A stretch of 64,000 nucleotides of DNA from Planococcus citreus. Lineage in GTDB: Bacteria; Bacillota; Bacilli; Bacillales_A; Planococcaceae. The notes beneath the pieces were generated by a model. That model was given only the letters and a program-made list of their open reading frames with translations, was not told the origin of the DNA and did no database searches. Positions 8,710-18,274 of this stretch are shown piece by piece (the first letter of the stretch is position 1; every line of letters begins with the position of its first letter). Location of the stretch: NCBI RefSeq assembly GCF_003664125.1, contig NZ_RCCP01000001.1:682001-746000 (forward strand). Reading direction: 5' to 3'. A program made the position numbers and the translations under genes.

Positions 8710-8741
8710 TCAAAAAAACACCTGAACAAAACTGTTCAGGC
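8710..8741 (-). terminator. Terminator of the 8736-8978 gene
   Basis: CCTGAACA (8721-8728) pairs with TGTTCAGG (8733-8740); the minus-strand T-run is at 8713-8719. The stem overlaps the stop codon of the gene it serves. Confidence 0.75.
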
Positions 8742-8978
8742 GTTGACTTTGGGTGTCTCTGGATGCAAATAGCTGTCAATGAACTGCGTCGCTTCTTCAA
8801 GCGTTTTGTATTCCCACGCCATGCCGTTGGACATGTCGCGAATGACCAATCCCCCCGTGCTTGGCTCACACTGAACGATAAGCGTTTTGCCGTCTTCGGA
8901 GTTGAAAGTCTGGGTAATACGCACGCCGCGATATTCGAGAAGCGTGGATAAAAATGTGCGGATACTCTCTAACTTCAT
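8736..8978 (-). CDS. Conserved hypothetical 80-residue protein
   Basis: 80 residues: an N-terminal helix (MKLESIRTFLSTLL), a central beta region (GVRITQTFNSEDGKTLIVQCE) and a C-terminal helix (TLEEATQFIDSYL). No signal or membrane segment. AAAGGGG lies eight bases upstream of the ATG. Unrecognised family; it has its own terminator and no functional neighbours. Confidence 0.6.
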   Translation of the reverse strand: MKLESIRTFLSTLLEYRGVRITQTFNSEDGKTLIVQCEPSTGGLVIRDMSNGMAWEYKTLEEATQFIDSYLHPETPKVNA

Positions 8979-9086
8979 ACGGAACGCCCCTTTCAGGTTT
9001 GTGGTCCGTGGCTCGAAATCCGTGCAGTCTTATGCTACTCCACAATATCATATTCAGAATAATTGCACGAGAGACTTTTTTCCTCT

Positions 9087-12000
9087 TTATGGACTAGAAA
9101 GCTCTACAAGAAATGAAGCGAATAGGTCCTCTTCCACTGCCATCTCCCAAATCGCGGAAGCCTCTTCCGTTTCGAGTAGTTCCTTTAGAATCGTCTTTGC
9201 GGCCAGTGGCTGATGCCTTGCTGCTTGCGCGCGCGCCAGTTCATACTTCGCCGGCACAAAGCCCGGCATATCCGCAAGCAGCGGCTCGATCATCTCTTTT
9301 GCCCGCTGCCCGTGGCGTTTCGTCGAATAGCTCGACGCCCTTGCGAGAATCAGCCATTCCGCGTAATGCATTTCTTCCGGCAAATTGTCTTCCAGTTCCA
9401 TACGCATTTCGCATTCCATCGACTCCAAAGCATTCCATTTGCGGATATAAAGGTCCGGATTGAATGGTTCCAATGCAATGGCGGCATCTAATTTCTCGAG
9501 TGCGCCAGGGATATCCTCTAAAATTTCCAGCGCTTCGCTCCACCAGGCGAGCATTTCCGCATCGAGCGGCGCCGTCTCCCCATACTCACGGAAGCGATGG
9601 ATGACCGTTTCGTAATGCTTCGGTTTGCCGGTCTCTTCCGCCAATTGAAGTTCGGCAAAAATCAGCATGCGCTGCGCTTCTCCAGGTGCTTTCGTTTTCG
9701 CATAAGGTTTCAATTCATCGACCGCTTCCTTTGCCATGCCGCGGTTCAAATAAAACTGCGCCAACTGGATCGCTGCGTCTTCGCTCTCCGGTGCCAGCTT
9801 GGCGGCGGTTTCGCACAACGTGATGATAGTACTTGCGAACATCAAGCGTTTGCTGCGGTGGCGCATGCGTTTAATGATGCCGGCAGGCGGTTGTTCTTCC
9901 AACTGTTCAAGACGCTCCATCATTGACTCGGCTGCAAGGACATATGCGGCTGCCTGGCCCTCTGCCGGCAGCCATTTCTGTAAATTGCGCTTAAGGAACG
10001 GAATCTTTCCGAGCGCTTCCAGTGTCAGCACATATTCGCCGTACAATTCCTCTTCGTCCGGCGCTTCCAAAAGCAGCTTCTTGAGCTCGTCCAGCGCGCG
10101 TTTATGTTCGCCGTGGCGATTCAAAAATTGCACATATTGGAAACGTGACGGGAACGCGTTCGGTTCTTCATTTGCCTTGTGGAAATATGTCTCCGCCATC
10201 TCGAGGTCGCCCGCTGCTTCATGGACATGTGCCCGTGCGGCATACAACCACTCCGCCGGCACTTGGTCTTCAATCCGGTCGAGCAAACGGTTTAATTTTT
10301 CGATATCGGCAGGCGTCGCAGCAAACCCAACTAAGTCCGGCAAGACAGCGGATAACGGCTCGGCTGCGATAAAATCCAGCGCTGCCGCAAATGCTTTTTG
10401 GTTTTTCCCAGTTTCCCGGTAGCAGCGCACTAACCCGCCAAGTGCCGGCGCGTAACCGGCTTCCTGTCCAGCCGCTTGCTCGTAACAGGCAATGGCCTCG
10501 ACAATGTCGCCGTTCGTTTCCGCCAGCTGCCCTTGTTTGGCGAGCGCCAACGGGAAATTCCCTGCCGACTTATACAGATGCCTCGCAAAACGCGGATTGC
10601 CGGCCAGTTCGTGAAGTTCCGCTTCCAGACAGAGAATTTGCGGCGCGCCGATCTTGCGCAACTTTTTCAATCCAGCGATGACGCGGTGGCGTAGGCTTGG
10701 GGCCGCGCCGAACTCGCTATAGCGTTCAGCGAGCATATACAAATCTTCGCCTTCGGAAAGCTCAAATCCGTCTTCAATGAGTTTCAAAGCTTCCCCGGCA
10801 GACGCTACGTCCTCTGCTTGTTCCAAGATCAATTCGGCAGCTCGGAGACGGTAGCCGGCATCGGCCCGTTCCAGCCTTTGTATCAAAAACGCCAACGCTT
10901 CCTTGCCGCGCTTTTGGCCGTATAGAGCCTGCGCGATGTGGACAGGCGTGAACAAATCCGTGGGATCCAGTTCATACGCACGCCTGTAGGCAGCCTCCGC
11001 TTGTTCGAATTGTTGCTGTTCGATCGCGATATGGCCAAGATACGAGTGAAGAATGTCTTGATTCAACTCTTTCTTCAAGGCGTCTCCAATGATTTTCTGC
11101 GCTTCCGCCCAGCGTTCTTTCTCCATGAACAGTTCGGCCATGCGCAAATACGCAAAAGGCTGTTCTGAATCCAGTGCAAGTGCATGGCGGTACTGCTCCA
11201 AGGCTTCTTCCGTTTTGTCGAGCGCTTGCAGGCAACGGCCCATTTCATAGGGGAAATAGCCATCTTCCGGATGGTTTTGGTTCAATTCGGCAAAGCGGCG
11301 GTACGCCTGCTCGACAGCCCCGTACTCATACTGGATGAGGGCGTGCGTAATTTGTGCGTACATGTCTTCGGGCAATTGGCCGATCGCGATTTTCGACCAT
11401 TTATAGGCCTGGAAAATGTGGCTGCCTTCCAAATAGCAGCGCGCCAAATGGCTATAGGCGAGCGGCTGGTAATGATCGAGTTCGATCGACCGTTTCAATA
11501 AAGGAATCGCTTGTTCCACTTTTCCTTCATTCATGGATATGGCCGCTTTTAAAAACAGGGCATACGGGCTTCTCGCGTGTGCCGGTTCTGTTAAAGCGGA
11601 GAGCGCTTTACTGCCTTGATCTTTTTGGAAATACAGATGCGCTTCCAGTAATTCCAGTTCCGCATCATGTGCGTCGAACTCCGCCCGCAGCCGTTCCAGC
11701 CACTTTTCATGCCATTCAACGGACTGGCCAGCAAGCGCCATCGTCAATCCGATCACCGCTGCATAGCGCTGTTCTTCGTGCTGCTCCAAAAAGTCCACGA
11801 ATTGCGCTTCATTGAGCGGCTCGACATCGAGAAGTTCATAAATTTCTTTAAAGAACAGGTGATCCGCCGGGTCCAGCGTCTCCAGCAATTCATTACGGGA
11901 ACCGTCCACAAACGCCACGCTCAGGGAATCGGTCATACGGAACATTTTCGGCACTTCGTCATAAGCGACGAGGAACGGCCCCAAGTCATTCGGGTCTTGG

Positions 12001-13217
12001 ATGACGAGCGCTTGCAGACGATCGTCGTATCCGACCACGACCTGCACGTGCGCACTGTTTTCGATCATCATGCTGAGCAGCACCGGAACGCCGGCGTCGA
12101 TGAAAGTTTTATAACGTTCGATTGTTCCTTTAAAATAACGCGCAGTGAAGCCAAGCGTTTCCATATAAGACATCGTCGTCTGCAATTTCGAACCCGTCAC
12201 ATCAAAGACGTGCGCGGCGATGTCGTCTTGCGTCGCCTTGCGCCCGAACGCCTGCAAAATCAGCGACAGCGAAGCCGGGACGCAATAATTGAGCTTCTGC
12301 ACTTCAGGCGTCAAGGACAGCTTTTTATGTGTCCCATTCGGCTTGATTTCAGCTTTCGTATAAAGGCTGTCTTTCAACTCGCGGGGATGTGTGGCAACCC
12401 AATGGCCCAGCTCCTCGAAACGCTCGAGTTCGTACAAGCAATGCGCCGTTAAATGAATGAACATTTTTTTGCGCGAATGAAAAGGATTGGCTTCAAGAAC
12501 CGCCTGCATTTCATTCAGGACTTCTTCAAAACGGCCCAGCTGATGCAGCCTGGCAATCTGTTCCGTGCGAAAAGCGTGGACATGCGGAAATTCAGCAGCG
12601 GCTTGAATCAATAACTCAAGCGATTGTTCCGGCGCCCCTCGCATCGCCAACAGGTCCGCATACAACAAGTGGATGCTCGTGCTCCAGCGGCTGTTTGTAT
12701 CCGGCAGCGCACTCAATAGAGTTTGTTCCGCAAGTTCCCAGTCTCCGCTATGGATAGCGAAAAACGCTTCCTGGTCCGGGCGCGCCCCACCGAGCTCCTC
12801 GATGCGCGCCAATTGCTCGGCAGCCTCTGGGATACGGTTTAATTGGCAATAAACTTTCATCAATAAATGATGCGCATGCATCAATTCTTCATCTTCATAA
12901 GCATCGGCATGAATGCCTTGCAGGCGGGCTAAAATCCTTTCCTCTGCTTCCAGGCTGCGCCCGTTTTCCATAAAACGCACGCAATGCCATGCATAGGAAC
13001 GCAAGCTTCCGAAACGCTTATAGCTCACCGTCGCCAGCAAATTGCTATAGCCGTACAAATCGGATTCATCCGCCATGCGGATCAAGCGGTAAAATTCCTC
13101 TTCATTCGGAATGCTGGCCAAAAACTCCTTTGCCGCACGCAGCGACTTCTTCTTCCATAACTCCCCGATAACGCGGACCAAATCATCCGCCGTCTCGATG
13201 TGAACAGTCGCCATCAT
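9087..13217 (-). CDS. Giant TPR protein with embedded C39-type cysteine peptidase domain
   Basis: 1376 residues, no signal peptide or clear membrane segment, so probably cytoplasmic. Residues about 60-290 and 480-1376 are tandem helical repeats of TPR type (LEQYRHALALDSEQPFAYLR and many similar units). Between them, about 300-440, lies a papain-like C39_2 domain: Cys in NYCVPASLS (about 310), His in AHVQVVVGYDD and Asp in IQDPNDLG, giving a full catalytic triad. GGGGAT precedes the ATG. TPR arrays usually bind partner proteins. The embedded peptidase may process a bound peptide or be a non-secretory relative of bacteriocin-exporter C39 domains. It appears monocistronic and no substrate gene is recognisable nearby. 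Confidence 0.8.
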   Translation of the reverse strand: MMATVHIETADDLVRVIGELWKKKSLRAAKEFLASIPNEEEFYRLIRMADESDLYGYSNLLATVSYKRFGSLRSYAWHCVRFMENGRSLEAEERILARLQGIHADAYEDEELMHAHHLLMKVYCQLNRIPEAAEQLARIEELGGARPDQEAFFAIHSGDWELAEQTLLSALPDTNSRWSTSIHLLYADLLAMRGAPEQSLELLIQAAAEFPHVHAFRTEQIARLHQLGRFEEVLNEMQAVLEANPFHSRKKMFIHLTAHCLYELERFEELGHWVATHPRELKDSLYTKAEIKPNGTHKKLSLTPEVQKLNYCVPASLSLILQAFGRKATQDDIAAHVFDVTGSKLQTTMSYMETLGFTARYFKGTIERYKTFIDAGVPVLLSMMIENSAHVQVVVGYDDRLQALVIQDPNDLGPFLVAYDEVPKMFRMTDSLSVAFVDGSRNELLETLDPADHLFFKEIYELLDVEPLNEAQFVDFLEQHEEQRYAAVIGLTMALAGQSVEWHEKWLERLRAEFDAHDAELELLEAHLYFQKDQGSKALSALTEPAHARSPYALFLKAAISMNEGKVEQAIPLLKRSIELDHYQPLAYSHLARCYLEGSHIFQAYKWSKIAIGQLPEDMYAQITHALIQYEYGAVEQAYRRFAELNQNHPEDGYFPYEMGRCLQALDKTEEALEQYRHALALDSEQPFAYLRMAELFMEKERWAEAQKIIGDALKKELNQDILHSYLGHIAIEQQQFEQAEAAYRRAYELDPTDLFTPVHIAQALYGQKRGKEALAFLIQRLERADAGYRLRAAELILEQAEDVASAGEALKLIEDGFELSEGEDLYMLAERYSEFGAAPSLRHRVIAGLKKLRKIGAPQILCLEAELHELAGNPRFARHLYKSAGNFPLALAKQGQLAETNGDIVEAIACYEQAAGQEAGYAPALGGLVRCYRETGKNQKAFAAALDFIAAEPLSAVLPDLVGFAATPADIEKLNRLLDRIEDQVPAEWLYAARAHVHEAAGDLEMAETYFHKANEEPNAFPSRFQYVQFLNRHGEHKRALDELKKLLLEAPDEEELYGEYVLTLEALGKIPFLKRNLQKWLPAEGQAAAYVLAAESMMERLEQLEEQPPAGIIKRMRHRSKRLMFASTIITLCETAAKLAPESEDAAIQLAQFYLNRGMAKEAVDELKPYAKTKAPGEAQRMLIFAELQLAEETGKPKHYETVIHRFREYGETAPLDAEMLAWWSEALEILEDIPGALEKLDAAIALEPFNPDLYIRKWNALESMECEMRMELEDNLPEEMHYAEWLILARASSYSTKRHGQRAKEMIEPLLADMPGFVPAKYELARAQAARHQPLAAKTILKELLETEEASAIWEMAVEEDLFASFLVELSSP

Positions 13218-13306
13218 CTCTCTATCCCCTTTGGTTTTCTTCTATATAATATGGATATTCATTTTTCGTAAACTGGTTATCTTTCTTTCATTTCCACAAC
13301 CATTCC

Positions 13307-13516
13307 TTAAATGGTGCGCCGGGATTCTTGCGGAACTGGCGTTTTCTCGATCGTGGCCTGCGAGATTTTTTTATGGAGCTGGCTCAATAAATAAAGCCCC
13401 CTGAACATGCAGCCGAACAGGATGCCGAAAGCCAATATCCCGCCATATAACGGCCCGAACATGAACAATATATAGCCCAATAGCGAGCTGAAAAGTATAG
13501 ACCAAAATAATTTCAT
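13307..13516 (-). CDS. Small two-helix membrane protein
   Basis: 69 residues. Two hydrophobic segments (MKLFWSILFSSLLGYILFMF and GGILAFGILFGCMFRGLYLL) are followed by a polar tail KKISQATIEKTPVPQESRR. AGGAGG six bases before ATG 13516 decides the start over an upstream in-frame ATG at 13546. Unrecognised family and no operon partner. Confidence 0.65.
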   Translation of the reverse strand: MKLFWSILFSSLLGYILFMFGPLYGGILAFGILFGCMFRGLYLLSQLHKKISQATIEKTPVPQESRRTI

Positions 13517-13659
13517 GCCATTCCTCCTAAAGTATCTATTCAGCACACGGGGTTAACCCCGAAATTCATCAGAAATCTACTTCATTATCATGAGATAAAC
13601 CAATCAACTTATTATATATTGGCGGGTTCTAGGCCGCAATGACTATTTCGAAAGATAGC

Positions 13660-13702
13660 GGCATAATAAAATCCGCCCTTGTCGACGTGACAAAGGCGGA
13701 TC
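13660..13702 (-). terminator. Terminator of the carboxyethylornithine-synthase-like gene
   Basis: A 13-bp stem, 13671-13683 paired with 13689-13701 (ATCCGCC arms), with a T-rich tract on the minus strand beyond it. It begins 18 bp after the stop codon at 13720. Confidence 0.75.
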
Positions 13703-13719
13703 ATTGGTTTCTTCTATTA

Positions 13720-14691
13720 TTAGACGGTCAATCCGCGTGCTTGGCGGAATTCAGTGATGCGCTCATCTTTGATGATGCCGTCTTCGATGACGATGGCATT
13801 CTGGACCATTTCGGACATATGGCCTTCAAGTAACTCGTCGAGCATTGGCGCAAAGCCGGTGCTGAGTACTTTCGTAATCGTGTGCGGGAACATCGCCGGC
13901 GTGTTGTCGACAGCGTAATGAATGATTCCGTCCACAGTGTAGACCGGGTTGTCGATCGTCGTCGGTGTCGAGGTTTCGATCTCGAGTTCCGGGTCGCAGC
14001 TGACGTCGATAATCATCGCGCCTTTTTTCAAGCGCTTCAGGTCTTCGCGGTAGATGATGCGGTCGGTGCGCGTCGTGTCCCACATGATGCAGTTGACGAG
14101 CACATCGTAATCGACCATCTTCTCGCGGAACAAGGCTTCAGCGCGGCGGCCGTAAACGTCCACTTCTGCACCAAGTCCATGAAGGATGCGCATTGCGCCT
14201 TTTGCCGTATGGCCGTTTCCGAGAATCGCGACACGCGTCTCATACGGCATCTTGCCGCAATGCTGGTAAGCCTGCAGCACAGCCGCTTCTCCTGCCACTT
14301 CACGGTTGCGATAGAAAATATAACGCCCGCCTTCGAATAACTCTTCCCAAGCGACAACCGTATGCTTGCCAGCAATCGCGCCATCCGTGAACTTAACGTC
14401 CTGGATCGCATGCGCCCAGCCGATCAACAACTTGCCGTCTTCCAATTGATCGAAATAATCCGCAAAGCCCAATTTCACATCGACAATCGCGTCGCAAGAC
14501 AAGACTTCATCACGCATGGCGATATGAACGCCCATCGCACGATAATCCTCATCCGTCAGGCCGAGTACCTCGCCGTAGCCTTGCTCAAAATACAAGCGCT
14601 CCGGATGTGCCACTTGCTTCAAATCTGCCGGCAAAATCGCCCGCCGCTTCTCGTTATTCTTGCGGCTAATTACAAAACCCATCGTCTTCAA
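13720..14691 (-). CDS. N5-(carboxyethyl)ornithine synthase-like NAD(P) dehydrogenase
   Basis: 323 residues of the alanine dehydrogenase/PNT superfamily. The sequence closely follows what I remember of lactococcal carboxyethylornithine synthase: KTMGFVISRKNNEKRRA at the start, YFEQGYGEVLG, FYRNREVAGEAAVLQAY, the nucleotide-binding AILGNGHTAKGAMR, and NCIMWDTTRTDRIIYREDL. That enzyme reductively condenses pyruvate with the side chain of ornithine (or lysine) using NADPH. GGGGGA lies seven bases before TTG 14691, and the homologue begins at the same residue, so TTG is preferred to ATG 14706. Monocistronic, with its own terminator. Homology is strong, but the in vivo substrate is unproven. Confidence 0.8.
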   Translation of the reverse strand: MKTMGFVISRKNNEKRRAILPADLKQVAHPERLYFEQGYGEVLGLTDEDYRAMGVHIAMRDEVLSCDAIVDVKLGFADYFDQLEDGKLLIGWAHAIQDVKFTDGAIAGKHTVVAWEELFEGGRYIFYRNREVAGEAAVLQAYQHCGKMPYETRVAILGNGHTAKGAMRILHGLGAEVDVYGRRAEALFREKMVDYDVLVNCIMWDTTRTDRIIYREDLKRLKKGAMIIDVSCDPELEIETSTPTTIDNPVYTVDGIIHYAVDNTPAMFPHTITKVLSTGFAPMLDELLEGHMSEMVQNAIVIEDGIIKDERITEFRQARGLTV

Positions 14692-14811
14692 AATCCATTC
14701 CCCCATTTTCTCTCGGCAAAGCCGTTAAACCCATATTATCATGAAAACCCTTTCAACAGCGTATTCTGACAGTGGTGATTTTTGAGGCGGATATGGCCGT
14801 GCAATCCACTC

Positions 14812-14847
14812 AAAAAAACCGTTTCCCCAGATTCCAGGAAGACGGTT
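14812..14847 (-). terminator. Terminator of the ugd-containing operon
   Basis: On the minus strand AACCGTCTTCC pairs with GGGGAAACGGTT (imperfect) and is followed by a run of seven T (plus positions 14812-14818). It lies about 85 bp beyond the ugd stop codon. Confidence 0.6.
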
Positions 14848-14931
14848 CCCACTCGTTGCCATCGATTTCCACTGCCTTTAACGGAAAAGCTCAAATGGTC
14901 AGTCCAACATTCACAACAACGGATTTTCCCT

Positions 14932-16314
14932 TCAATTCGTATTTAAGCCCCAATGGACGAGCCTTTCCGCTTCGGGACTCCATTTCACTCCGGAAAAATC
15001 CTTATTCGTTGCATTGAAAATCGCCGGTCTGCCGATCGAATGGTATTCGATAGCATGGGATTTCACCATTTCCAACCCAAAACAATTCCGGCCATCGATC
15101 ACCAACGGGCGCTTCATGCCCGCAAAAACATTCAGGTCCGCATTCTTAATTTCATCCCATTCTGTAACAATCAATGCCGCATCACTGCCTTCGACTGCAG
15201 CCTCGAGAGAATTTGCATACACGATGGAAGGATTGAGTAAAGCTTTAGCCTTTTCAGTCGCCACGGGATCGAAAGTAACCACTTCAGCGCCTTGCTTAAG
15301 TAGTTCTTCGATGATGAGCAGTGAAGCCGCTTGACGCATATCGTCTGTCTTTGGTTTAAACGCAAGCCCAAGGACGGCCACTCGCTTCCCGGCGAGGGAG
15401 TCAACACAGGCATTGAGCTTTTCAATCAGCAGCAATTGCTGTTTGCGGTTGACATTGACGACGCCTTTCAATAATTCGAATTCATAATTGACATTGCCCG
15501 CAATTTGGATCAAAGCTTCGGTATCTTTTGGGAAACAGGAGCCGCCATAACCGATGCCCGCTTTCAAAAACTGATGGCCTATCCGGCTGTCCATCCCCAT
15601 TCCCGCTGCGACATTTTCAACATTGGCGCCGACCAATTCACAAATATTGGAAATCTCATTGATGAAACTGATTTTGGTCGCCAAAAAGGCATTCGACGCG
15701 TATTTGATCATCTCTGCGCTGCGCGTATCGGTATGGAAAACTGGTACCCCGAATGGTTCGTTGATAGCTTCTACAATCCGCGCACTGGGTTCATCATCCG
15801 AACCGATGACAATCCGGTCTCCATAAAAAGTGTCCTGAATCGCCGACCCTTCCTTCAGGAACTCCGGATTGGACACGACAGCTATTCGGGCACGCCCCTT
15901 CACAGCGGCTTCGACCAATTGTTTGATTTTATGGTTGGTGCCTACCGGGACGGTGCTTTTCACGACGATGACGATATCATTTTCAATATGGTCCGCAATA
16001 TCTTTTGCTGCTTGTTCGATATACGTCAAATTGGCTGAACCGTCTTCATTTTCCGGAGTGCCGACTGCAATGTAAATTACTTCAGCCTCCTTGAAACCCG
16101 ACTGTGGGTCACTCGTGAAGTTGAGCCGTTTGGCAGCAATGTTCCGTGCCATCAAATCACCAAGGCCCGGTTCATAAATCGGGGAAATCGCTTGTTTCAT
16201 CTGCTCGACTTTTTGAACATCGACATCGACACACATCACTTCATGTCCGATATCCGCCAACGTCGCCCCTGTCACCAGGCCGACATATCCAGTCCCGATC
16301 ACCGATATTTTCAT
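14932..16314 (-). CDS. ugd: UDP-glucose 6-dehydrogenase
   Basis: 460 residues. It oxidises UDP-glucose to UDP-glucuronate with NAD, supplying acidic sugar for polysaccharide. The Rossmann start is KISVIGTGYVGLVTG, the catalytic cysteine lies in GGSCFPKDT, and the UDP-binding C-terminal domain includes LGLAFKPKTDDMR. GAGGAG seven bases before ATG 16314 sets the start, three codons inside the longest frame. It is the last gene of a minus-strand operon, 17 bp after galU, whose product makes its substrate. Confidence 0.95.
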   Translation of the reverse strand: MKISVIGTGYVGLVTGATLADIGHEVMCVDVDVQKVEQMKQAISPIYEPGLGDLMARNIAAKRLNFTSDPQSGFKEAEVIYIAVGTPENEDGSANLTYIEQAAKDIADHIENDIVIVVKSTVPVGTNHKIKQLVEAAVKGRARIAVVSNPEFLKEGSAIQDTFYGDRIVIGSDDEPSARIVEAINEPFGVPVFHTDTRSAEMIKYASNAFLATKISFINEISNICELVGANVENVAAGMGMDSRIGHQFLKAGIGYGGSCFPKDTEALIQIAGNVNYEFELLKGVVNVNRKQQLLLIEKLNACVDSLAGKRVAVLGLAFKPKTDDMRQAASLLIIEELLKQGAEVVTFDPVATEKAKALLNPSIVYANSLEAAVEGSDAALIVTEWDEIKNADLNVFAGMKRPLVIDGRNCFGLEMVKSHAIEYHSIGRPAIFNATNKDFSGVKWSPEAERLVHWGLNTN

Positions 16315-16331
16315 GTCGATCACTCCTCGGC

Positions 16332-17222
16332 CTAGCTTGTTTTTGTCATTGCCCGCATCCTTAACAATTCAATCATCATCTCCTGAACTTCATCGCCCAA
16401 CGCCGGGTTATCCAGGGCAAACTCAAAAGTCGTACGGAGAAAGCCCATCATCTCCCCGACATCGTATCGCTTCCCTTCAAAATCATAGGCAAAGACATCC
16501 TGGATCTGGTTGAGTTTTTGGATAGCATCGGTTAGCTGCACTTCCCCGCCTGCGCCAATTTCCTGCTCCTCCAGGAAGCGGAAAATCTCCGGCGTTAAAA
16601 TGTACCGGCCCATAATTGCCAGGTTGGAAGGGGCGGTGCCGGGCACCGGCTTCTCGATGAAATTCCGGACATCATAGCAACGCCCACTCTTGCGTTCAGG
16701 ATCTATGATGCCGTAGCGATGCGTTTCGCTTTCGGGCACCGTCTGCACCCCAATGATCGACGCCTGTTTTTCATCGTATTTATCGATCAATTGCTTTAGG
16801 CATGGTTTTTCCGATTGCACGATATCATCCCCCAGCAGGACAGCGAAAGGTTCATTCCCTATGAATTTCCGGGCGGTCCAAACGGCATGCCCAAGCCCTT
16901 TCGGTTCTTTCTGGCGGATATAATGAAGTTCAATCTTGGAGCAGCTCTGCACTTTTTCCAATAATTCGATTTTGCCTTTTTTGATCAGATTATCTTCGAG
17001 TTCGAAGTTCGTATCGAAATGATCTTCAATCGCGCGCTTTCCTTTCCCGGTCACGATGATGATGTCTTCAATCCCCGACCGGACCGCTTCCTCGACAATG
17101 TATTGAATCGTCGGCTTTTCCCCGATTGGCAGCATCTCTTTCGGCATGGCCTTGGTCAATGGCAGAAAACGCGTCCCTAAACCCGCAGCGGGAATGATCG
17201 CTTTCGTTACTTTCTTGTTCAT
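16332..17222 (-). CDS. galU: UTP-glucose-1-phosphate uridylyltransferase
   Basis: 296 residues, normal for GalU/GtaB. It makes UDP-glucose from UTP and glucose-1-phosphate. The N-terminus [20 protein letters not shown] is the nucleotide-binding signature, and later [11 protein letters not shown] and KGLGHAVW are typical. GGAGGAGG seven bases before ATG 17222 marks the start. It lies between a family 2 glycosyltransferase and ugd in the same operon, so it feeds both the acidic sugar pathway and neutral hexose transfer. Confidence 0.95.
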   Translation of the reverse strand: MNKKVTKAIIPAAGLGTRFLPLTKAMPKEMLPIGEKPTIQYIVEEAVRSGIEDIIIVTGKGKRAIEDHFDTNFELEDNLIKKGKIELLEKVQSCSKIELHYIRQKEPKGLGHAVWTARKFIGNEPFAVLLGDDIVQSEKPCLKQLIDKYDEKQASIIGVQTVPESETHRYGIIDPERKSGRCYDVRNFIEKPVPGTAPSNLAIMGRYILTPEIFRFLEEQEIGAGGEVQLTDAIQKLNQIQDVFAYDFEGKRYDVGEMMGFLRTTFEFALDNPALGDEVQEMMIELLRMRAMTKTS

Positions 17223-17264
17223 GTCTATTCCTCCTCCATTGCTTGGCCGCATAAGGCCCCATGC

Positions 17265-18242
17265 TCATTTAAAGATCAGCTTCCGTTTTCCTGGCACCGG
17301 ATAATTTCCGCTATTGATTTTCTCGAATTGCCTGTACATGAACAGCAAGACTCTCCGGTTCATGAACGTCGTGCCATATAACATCAGGTTTTTGCCGGTC
17401 GATTCTGTCCTGGCTAAGCCATCGACTAAAATGCGGCGCGCCAGATTGATGGTGTCTTTGTCTTGTTTAATCATGCCGACCCTGAAAATCGTCTTAGCGA
17501 TTTTAATGCTGAATTTCTGGAAAGTGTCTTTTCCCTGCTCTTTCGCTAATTCTTTGTAATTGTGGTAGATCTGCATGTGGCCGCGAATCACCGAATCGAC
17601 GTTCGTGGAAATTCGTTCACCAGGGTGAAGATAATATAGCACCGAGGAATCTTCCACAAAACCGAAGCGGGTAATCTGTGCTAAACGGATATAGAGGTCC
17701 CAATCCTGGCAGCTGGGAAGCGACGAATCGAATCCACCCGCCTCTTTCAACAGGGGTCTTTTCACTAAGATAGAAGAAGTGGTATAAATGCAATTGGATT
17801 CGATCAGTTTGCTCAATAGACCCCCTTGATATTTCGGAATTACCTCTTTCACTAAATAATCGCCTTGATAGACTTTCATCCCTGTATAGACTACGCCGAC
17901 ATCCGTCTGCTTTTGGAACACTGCCATCTGCTTCGCCAATTTATCGGGCTCCCATTGGTCATCGGAATCCAAAAATCCGATGTATTCACCTGATGCGTGG
18001 CGAATGCCTGTGTTCCTGGCTTCACCTCCGCCTTTGTTCACTTCATGTTTGAGGTAAGTGATGCGGCTATCCCCAATGCTTTTCACGGTTTCCTCTGTCC
18101 CATCAACTGAGCAATCGTCCACGATGATTATTTCGATGTTTCCATAGGTTTGATTCTGGAGACTTTTGACTGCTTCTTTCAGCAGTTCGGCGCGGTTGTA
18201 GGTCGGGATAACAATGCTGACTTTCTCTTGGACATCCTTCAT
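17265..18242 (-). CDS. Family 2 glycosyltransferase
   Basis: 325 residues. The GT-A fold is clear: VSIVIPTYNRAELL, IIIVDDCSVDGT and the metal-binding LDSDDQWEPDK. It should add a sugar from a nucleotide donor to a lipid-linked acceptor on the cytoplasmic side of the membrane. No membrane segment is evident. GGGAG lies upstream of ATG 18242; the longer frame would start inside the preceding flippase gene. It lies downstream of the flippase and upstream of galU in the exopolysaccharide operon. Donor and acceptor cannot be told. Confidence 0.88.
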   Translation of the reverse strand: MKDVQEKVSIVIPTYNRAELLKEAVKSLQNQTYGNIEIIIVDDCSVDGTEETVKSIGDSRITYLKHEVNKGGGEARNTGIRHASGEYIGFLDSDDQWEPDKLAKQMAVFQKQTDVGVVYTGMKVYQGDYLVKEVIPKYQGGLLSKLIESNCIYTTSSILVKRPLLKEAGGFDSSLPSCQDWDLYIRLAQITRFGFVEDSSVLYYLHPGERISTNVDSVIRGHMQIYHNYKELAKEQGKDTFQKFSIKIAKTIFRVGMIKQDKDTINLARRILVDGLARTESTGKNLMLYGTTFMNRRVLLFMYRQFEKINSGNYPVPGKRKLIFK

Positions 18243-18274
18243 TAGGCAACACTCCCTCACTTCAAGATTGCTTC

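Noticed and set aside
11667..12452. 261-codon plus-strand frame inside the TPR/C39 gene
   Set aside because: Antisense shadow rich in His and Arg; the minus-strand protein has clear domains.
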